DNA of 64,000 nt from an uncultured Bacteroides sp. Its GTDB lineage: Bacteria; Bacteroidota; Bacteroidia; Bacteroidales; Bacteroidaceae. Shown here one piece after another: positions 60,421 through 64,000 of this stretch. The first letter of the stretch is position 1. The number at the start of each line of letters is the position of its first letter. The stretch lies in assembly GCA_949296855.1 (NCBI GenBank), contig CASFRN010000161.1, forward strand, positions 23,747 through 87,746, given 5' to 3'. The translations under genes were made by a program, and so were the position numbers. The notes below the pieces were generated by a model. It was not told where the DNA came from. It saw nothing but the letters and a program-made list of their open reading frames with translations, and searched no databases.

Positions 60421-61233
60421 CTAAAAATTTAAAATCACAATTTGGTTCATATAGAGGATTCCTTTTGCCAGTAGCAGAAGGGGTACCATTTCGAGGGCAC
60501 AAAAGTACAGAATAAAATGAAGAAAACCATAACTTTGACCGAAAAAGTTCCTAAATCCCTTGTAAAATAACAATATTTTAGCGAAAACCAAGGTAATTGC
60601 TATCAATATATTACTGATAACAAAACCGGGACGGAAGTAAACAATGAACAACATGAGCGGGAACAAGAGGAAGCACAAGGCACTTAAAATATCGAAATAG
60701 GTACGAATCCACGCCTTGCCCCGCTCTCTCTCGAAGAAAACCCAATTGACGAACGTGTAGCTTCCCCACTTGAACAACATATAAGCCACCGACAAAAAAA
60801 TATATACACCTATCAATGCCTCATGAGGCGTGACATAAGCCAAAGCGGGAAATGCCGTCAGCGAATAATCATAGAAAAACAAGCCGTAGCAGACGCAGGT
60901 GAGCAACGGAAACAATACCGTATAACCATTGTCCGTGCCCTGTGCGTCATCGAACAGACTGCTCCGCTCTCTGCGCTGGAACAACGCCTTTATATGCTGG
61001 ACAATATACTTCTTCCCATTCTTTACCACATGGGCGAACACGAAAAAGCAAACCAAGAACAAACAGGCAATCGACCATTCGGAATGAATCCGGTAGGGCA
61101 ACGGCTCTCCCTGCATACCAGCCGCCGAAGTGGCTTGCACGCTTCTTGCCAAAGCGCTGTCAAGCTGTAATTCCTGCTTGCGCGCTATCTCTACGACGTA
61201 TTCGAATCCGATGGAGCAAGTGTCGTTGTTCAT
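60421..61233 (-). CDS. DUF4271 family integral membrane protein
   Basis: The protein has 270 residues with about seven hydrophobic helices after a 55-residue soluble head (WSIACLFLVCFFVFAHVV, VLFPLLTCVCYGLFFY, LIGVYIFLSVAYMLFKWGSYTFVNWVFF, SALCFLLFPLMLFIVYF...). WGSYTFVNWVFFERERGKAWI is characteristic. DUF4271 genes sit next to hemD throughout Bacteroidales, but the role is unknown. It overlaps the LOG-like gene by 4 bases. Confidence 0.88.
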   Translation of the reverse strand: MNNDTCSIGFEYVVEIARKQELQLDSALARSVQATSAAGMQGEPLPYRIHSEWSIACLFLVCFFVFAHVVKNGKKYIVQHIKALFQRRERSSLFDDAQGTDNGYTVLFPLLTCVCYGLFFYDYSLTAFPALAYVTPHEALIGVYIFLSVAYMLFKWGSYTFVNWVFFERERGKAWIRTYFDILSALCFLLFPLMLFIVYFRPGFVISNILIAITLVFAKILLFYKGFRNFFGQSYGFLHFILYFCALEMVPLLLLAKGILYMNQIVILNF

Positions 61234-61817
61234 ACAACCGCAAATTTACGGATTTCTTTGTTCCAAAGCGGAACCGTGCAACATAAATTTACAGCCTCAT
61301 CGGGGGTAAATGCGATTTCCCATAAAGATTCATGCTCACGGCGCATAAAATGTTGGTCAATCGCTTTCTCCAACATCTCAATCAACGGGTTATAGAAACC
61401 GCTTGTGTTTAAAATCACAATCGGCTTGTCGTAAAGCCCCAACTGTTTCCAAGTAATGATTTCCATCAATTCCTCCATCGTGCCGCATCCGCCAGGAAGT
61501 GCAATGACCGCATCCGACATTTGAGCCATCAATTCCTTACGCTCGTGCATGGTTCCGGTCTCCACCAGCCGGGTCAACCCCGTATGATGCCAACCCCGCT
61601 CTACCATAAACCGTGGGATGACACCCGTCACCGTCCCTCCCGCGGCAAGAGCTGTATCGTTCAGGCATCCCATCAATCCTACTTTACCCGCTCCGTCAAT
61701 CAGGTTAATCCGCCTTTCCGCCAAAAGCTGTCCTAACCTCTCGGCGGCTTCGAAATAAGCCGGAGCGATTTGCGGGCTTGACGCACAATACACACAAATA
61801 TTCTTTATTTCATTCAT
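61230..61817 (-). CDS. LOG family (TIGR00730) Rossmann-fold protein
   Basis: The protein has 195 residues from the ATG at 61817; the frame extends to 61841 but MNEIKNICVYCASS is the family start. It has PGGCGTMEELMEIITW (about 107-122, the PGGxGTxxE motif) and GLMGCLNDTALAAGGTVTGVIPRFM. This is the LOG/lysine-decarboxylase-like family; members are cytokinin riboside 5'-monophosphate phosphoribohydrolases or nucleotide hydrolases. It heads the DUF4271-hemD operon. Confidence 0.92.
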   Translation of the reverse strand: MNEIKNICVYCASSPQIAPAYFEAAERLGQLLAERRINLIDGAGKVGLMGCLNDTALAAGGTVTGVIPRFMVERGWHHTGLTRLVETGTMHERKELMAQMSDAVIALPGGCGTMEELMEIITWKQLGLYDKPIVILNTSGFYNPLIEMLEKAIDQHFMRREHESLWEIAFTPDEAVNLCCTVPLWNKEIRKFAVV

Positions 61818-61834
61818 ACACTTACTGATAAAAG

Positions 61835-61894
61835 TCACCACAGATTACACAGATTATCTTATTTTTATTTTATAATCCGTGTAATCTGTGGTGA
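61835..61894. repeat. CACCACAGATTACACAG hairpin
   Basis: Arms 61835-61856 and 61873-61894 pair with one mismatch (TCACCACAGATTACACAG). It separates metK from the LOG operon, both leftward, and would terminate metK. Confidence 0.9.
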
Positions 61895-61907
61895 GAAAAT
61901 TCGAGTA

Positions 61908-63200
61908 TTACAATCCGAAAGCCGCTTTTACTTTATCTACGTAGTCCAACTTCTCCCAGGTGAAGAGTTCTACCTCTACATCCTTGTTGCCTTCGTAAAG
62001 CGATTCGAAATGCTTGGTCACTACTTTCGGCTCACGTCCCATGTGCCCGTAAGCTGCCGTTTCGCTATAAATCGGGTTACGGAGCTTCAACCGTTCTTCG
62101 ATGGCACGCGGACGCATATCGAAGATTTCATCTATCTTCTTGGCGATTTCCCCATCGCTCATGGCTACATGGCTTTTCCCGTATGTATTGACATAAATGT
62201 TAATCGGGCGTGCTACGCCGATTGCATACGATACCTGTACCAATATTTCATCCGCAACACCGGCAGCAACCAGATTCTTAGCAATATGGCGGGCGGCGTA
62301 TGCAGCGCTGCGGTCTACCTTACTGGGGTCTTTACCCGAGAAAGCGCCTCCACCGTGTGCACCTGCTCCCCCGTAGGTATCAACGATAATCTTACGTCCA
62401 GTCAAGCCCGTATCTCCATGCGGGCCGCCGATAACGAACTTGCCGGTAGGATTGACATGGTATGTAATTTGGTCATTGAATAAATTCAATACTTCCGGAT
62501 TGTGGATTCCGGCAATTACACGAGGCATCAGGATATGGATTACATCTTCATGAATCTGTTTTACCATTGCTTCGTCCGCCTTCAATTGAGCCTCTTCCGA
62601 ATCATCATCGGGCAAAATGAATTCATCGTGTTGGGTAGAAATGACAATCGTATCAATCCGTATCGGACGGCGGTTATCATCGTATTCGATGGTTACTTGG
62701 CTTTTTGCATCCGGACGGAGGTAAGTCATCACCTTGCCCTCTTTGCGGATTTCCGCCAATACCATCAATAACTTATGCGCCAGATCGAGCGACAGAGGCA
62801 TATAGTTTTCGGTTTCATTCGTTGCATAACCGAACATCATCCCCTGGTCGCCCGCACCCTGTTCCATCGGATCCTTGCGCTCTACCCCCCGGTTGATGTC
62901 AGGACTCTGCTCATGGATGGCGGAAAGCACTCCGCATGAGTTGCCTTCGAACATATATTCGCTCTTGGTATAGCCGATGCGGTTGATTACCTCACGCGCC
63001 ACACGCAGAAGATCGATGTAAGCTTTTGTTTTCACTTCTCCTGCCAGCACTACCTGTCCGGTAGTGACCAATGTTTCGCAAGCTACTTTCGAACTGGGGT
63101 CGTATGCCAACAGTTTGTCAAGCACAGCGTCGGAAATCTGATCCGCCACTTTGTCGGGGTGTCCTTCCGACACCGATTCGGATGTGAATAAGTATCCCAT
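61908..63200 (-). CDS. metK: S-adenosylmethionine synthetase MetK
   Basis: MetK makes S-adenosylmethionine from methionine and ATP. Signatures are [13 protein letters not shown] near the N-terminus, [15 protein letters not shown], and [28 protein letters not shown]. The length of 430 is typical of Bacteroidetes. Its leader (63201-63345) carries a candidate SAM-II riboswitch, so synthesis should be repressed by its own product. Confidence 0.97.
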   Translation of the reverse strand: MGYLFTSESVSEGHPDKVADQISDAVLDKLLAYDPSSKVACETLVTTGQVVLAGEVKTKAYIDLLRVAREVINRIGYTKSEYMFEGNSCGVLSAIHEQSPDINRGVERKDPMEQGAGDQGMMFGYATNETENYMPLSLDLAHKLLMVLAEIRKEGKVMTYLRPDAKSQVTIEYDDNRRPIRIDTIVISTQHDEFILPDDDSEEAQLKADEAMVKQIHEDVIHILMPRVIAGIHNPEVLNLFNDQITYHVNPTGKFVIGGPHGDTGLTGRKIIVDTYGGAGAHGGGAFSGKDPSKVDRSAAYAARHIAKNLVAAGVADEILVQVSYAIGVARPINIYVNTYGKSHVAMSDGEIAKKIDEIFDMRPRAIEERLKLRNPIYSETAAYGHMGREPKVVTKHFESLYEGNKDVEVELFTWEKLDYVDKVKAAFGL

Positions 63201-63247
63201 TTTTGTTTTATAAATTAAAAGGATTAATAAATGCCGTGTACAGACAA

Positions 63248-63334
63248 GAGTAGGAATCGCAAGATGCGGGAGATTCTGATGAAACGTGTTTTAGCATTTT
63301 TTTCCGTGGTTGCAAGCTACTCAAATCTTTCCAC
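63248..63334 (-). promoter_or_regulatory. SAM-II-like riboswitch with an extra hairpin
   Basis: On the minus strand, GTGG opens stem P1 (63334-63331) and pairs with CCAC before GGAAAAAAATGCTAAAAC. The loop begins AAAGATTTGAGTAG and ends GCTTGCAA, as in known SAM-II elements (GATTTG...CTTGCAGCCACG...GCTAAAA). The pseudoknot strand GAGTAG (63317-63322) matches CTACTC (63248-63253). That partner is 45 or so bases after GCTAAAA, and a hairpin (63254-63276, GAATC..GATTC) fills the gap. Placed just after the metK promoter, this points to SAM control of metK. Confidence 0.7.
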
Positions 63335-63348
63335 TTTCAAATTTGGCG

Positions 63349-63356
63349 CAAAGATA
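63349..63356 (-). promoter_or_regulatory. -7 box of metK
   Basis: TATCTTTG on the minus strand (TAnnTTTG); the transcript would start near 63342, leaving a 140-base leader that begins right before the riboswitch. Confidence 0.7.
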
Positions 63357-63467
63357 CACTTATTCCTTGAATAAAGGTGAGGGAAAAACGTATTTAACAT
63401 ATTCTAAAAAACCCATTCCGGCGCATCTTCTTATACTCCTTCACAAAGCCAGCCACCTGTGCATTTT

Positions 63468-63577
63468 ATAGCACACAGATAACACAGAAGGGCACAGATG
63501 ACCACAGATTTTATTTTTTTCTATGGACACAGCACAGCCTTAATCAATCTGTGTAAATCTGTGTCATCTGTATGCTA
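63468..63577. repeat. CACAGAT-family hairpin
   Basis: TAGCACACAGATAACACAGA (63468) and CTGTGTCATCTGTATGCTA (63558-63577) pair imperfectly, with inner ACCACAGATTTTAT and AATCTGTGTAAATCTGTG. It lies in the metK upstream region. Confidence 0.75.
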
Positions 63578-63671
63578 TCGGAAACATCAACAGAAATGCA
63601 CAAATACATCCCGTTCACAGTATAAGTAACCTTGTTTGTAATACTTATTCCAGCCGGAAAAGCAGCCCGGC

Positions 63672-63838
63672 TCATTCGCTTACTATCCACTTTTCGATGT
63701 TCCGTGCCTGTGCGCTGAAGTTCACCCCTACCTTATACAGTTGGCGGGAATCGGACTGGAAAGGCTGCGCATATTGTTTTTCTTCTATCTGGCGCAAGGC
63801 ATCTTCAGCCGTGCCTTCCAGGCTACCGTCAAGTTAGA
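63672..63838 (-). pseudogene. C-terminal remnant of an AAA-ATPase/PD-(D/E)XK (DUF1703-type) protein
   Basis: On the minus strand a fragment reads LDGSLEGTAEDALRQIEEK, then YAQPFQSDSRQLYKVGVNFS and ARNIEKWIVSE followed by a stop. This resembles the C-terminal end of Bacteroidetes ATP-binding proteins with a DUF1703/PDDEXK domain. A TAA directly before LDGS blocks the upstream frame, and a repeat-rich block follows (63839-63913). Only the last 52 codons survive. Confidence 0.6.
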
Positions 63839-63913
63839 AGTGCAACTCCGCCACCGCCTTCCTCCGTCCTTGGAACGTAGCGGAAAGGGCGGAGGAAGGC
63901 GGTGGTAGCCTGG
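63818..63913. repeat. Inverted repeats flanking the truncated gene end
   Basis: CCAGGCTACC (63818-63827) faces GGTAGCCTGG (63904-63913). Inside, CCACCGCCTTCCTCCGTCC (63851-63869) faces GGGCGGAGGAAGGCGGTGG (63887-63905) with one mismatch. It could be the end of a small insertion that truncated the gene. Confidence 0.6.
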
Positions 63914-63945
63914 CAACGGGTCATCCGGCAATACAAAATAAAAAA

Positions 63946-63981
63946 GGGAGACCGCCGTCTCCCAAGGATTAACTACTTTTG
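63946..63981 (+). promoter_or_regulatory. Hairpin and -7 box at the window end
   Basis: GGGAGAC-CGCC-GTCTCCC (63946-63963) is a short perfect hairpin, and TACTTTTG (63974-63981) is a TAnnTTTG box. They point to a rightward gene that starts beyond the window. Confidence 0.4.
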
Positions 63982-64000
63982 TATTGTCAATTATGTATAA

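Noticed and set aside
22282-63577. Possible CRISPR arrays among the repeats
   Set aside because: The repeats are dispersed hairpins, not regularly spaced direct repeats with unique spacers, and no cas genes are present.

Overview
The window comes from a Bacteroidales chromosome, most likely Bacteroidaceae (Bacteroides or Phocaeicola-like). The reasons are the SusC/SusD pair with an ECF sigma/FecR regulator, many families largely restricted to Bacteroidetes (DUF6242, DUF6078, DUF6261, DUF4271, DUF4988), the Bacteroidetes promoter signature TAnnTTTG (sometimes with TTTG 19-20 bp upstream) before many genes, and intergenic spaces full of dispersed hairpins. The species cannot be named from this.

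Layout. 0.1-12.4 kb is conserved housekeeping: an outer-membrane assembly operon on the minus strand (DUF6242 lipoprotein, uppS, bamA, two Skp/OmpH chaperones), ribD, then prmC-recX-comF, pyrE, a SRPBCC protein, argH, and tRNA-Gly(GCC) and tRNA-Leu(TAA). 12.4-20.1 kb is accessory: a GH97 glycosidase, a decayed Rpn/PD-(D/E)XK transposase, a second decayed gene, DUF6078, a small HTH regulator, a WD40-like/beta-barrel pair and two small lipoproteins. metG follows at 20.2 kb.

22.4-38.1 kb is a surface-glycan locus (flippase, six or so glycosyltransferases, a fucosyltransferase-like enzyme, a Nudix hydrolase and a YfhO-type membrane protein). It is broken up by three toxin-antitoxin-like cassettes: DUF3791-DUF3990-DUF3791, RelE/HigA-type and HigB/HigA. 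AT-rich hairpins separate the cassettes. mtnN and luxS (SAH detoxification/AI-2) come next. 39.6-52.9 kb is a polysaccharide utilization region: GH115 alpha-glucuronidase, SusD, SusC with an STN domain, FecR anti-sigma, ECF sigma, an M3 peptidase and a Rex-like GH8 exo-xylanase, which together suggest glucuronoxylan fragments as substrate. A fourth toxin-antitoxin pair lies at 53.1-53.7 kb and an AT-rich von Willebrand A lipoprotein at 54.1-56.5 kb.

56.9-63.2 kb returns to housekeeping on the minus strand: tyrS, a TatD-like hydrolase, yidD, rnpA, hemD, a DUF4271 membrane protein, a LOG-like protein and metK. The metK leader carries what I read as a SAM-II riboswitch with an extra hairpin inserted before the last pseudoknot strand. 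The last 800 bases hold hairpins and a gene remnant.

The strongest candidates for new biology are the DUF3990 ADP-ribosyltransferase-like cassette, the variant SAM-II leader, the dispersed hairpin families (one of which supplies the C-terminus of a glycosyltransferase), and a small family of secreted proteins (19505-20092 and 26522-27061) whose function I do not know.
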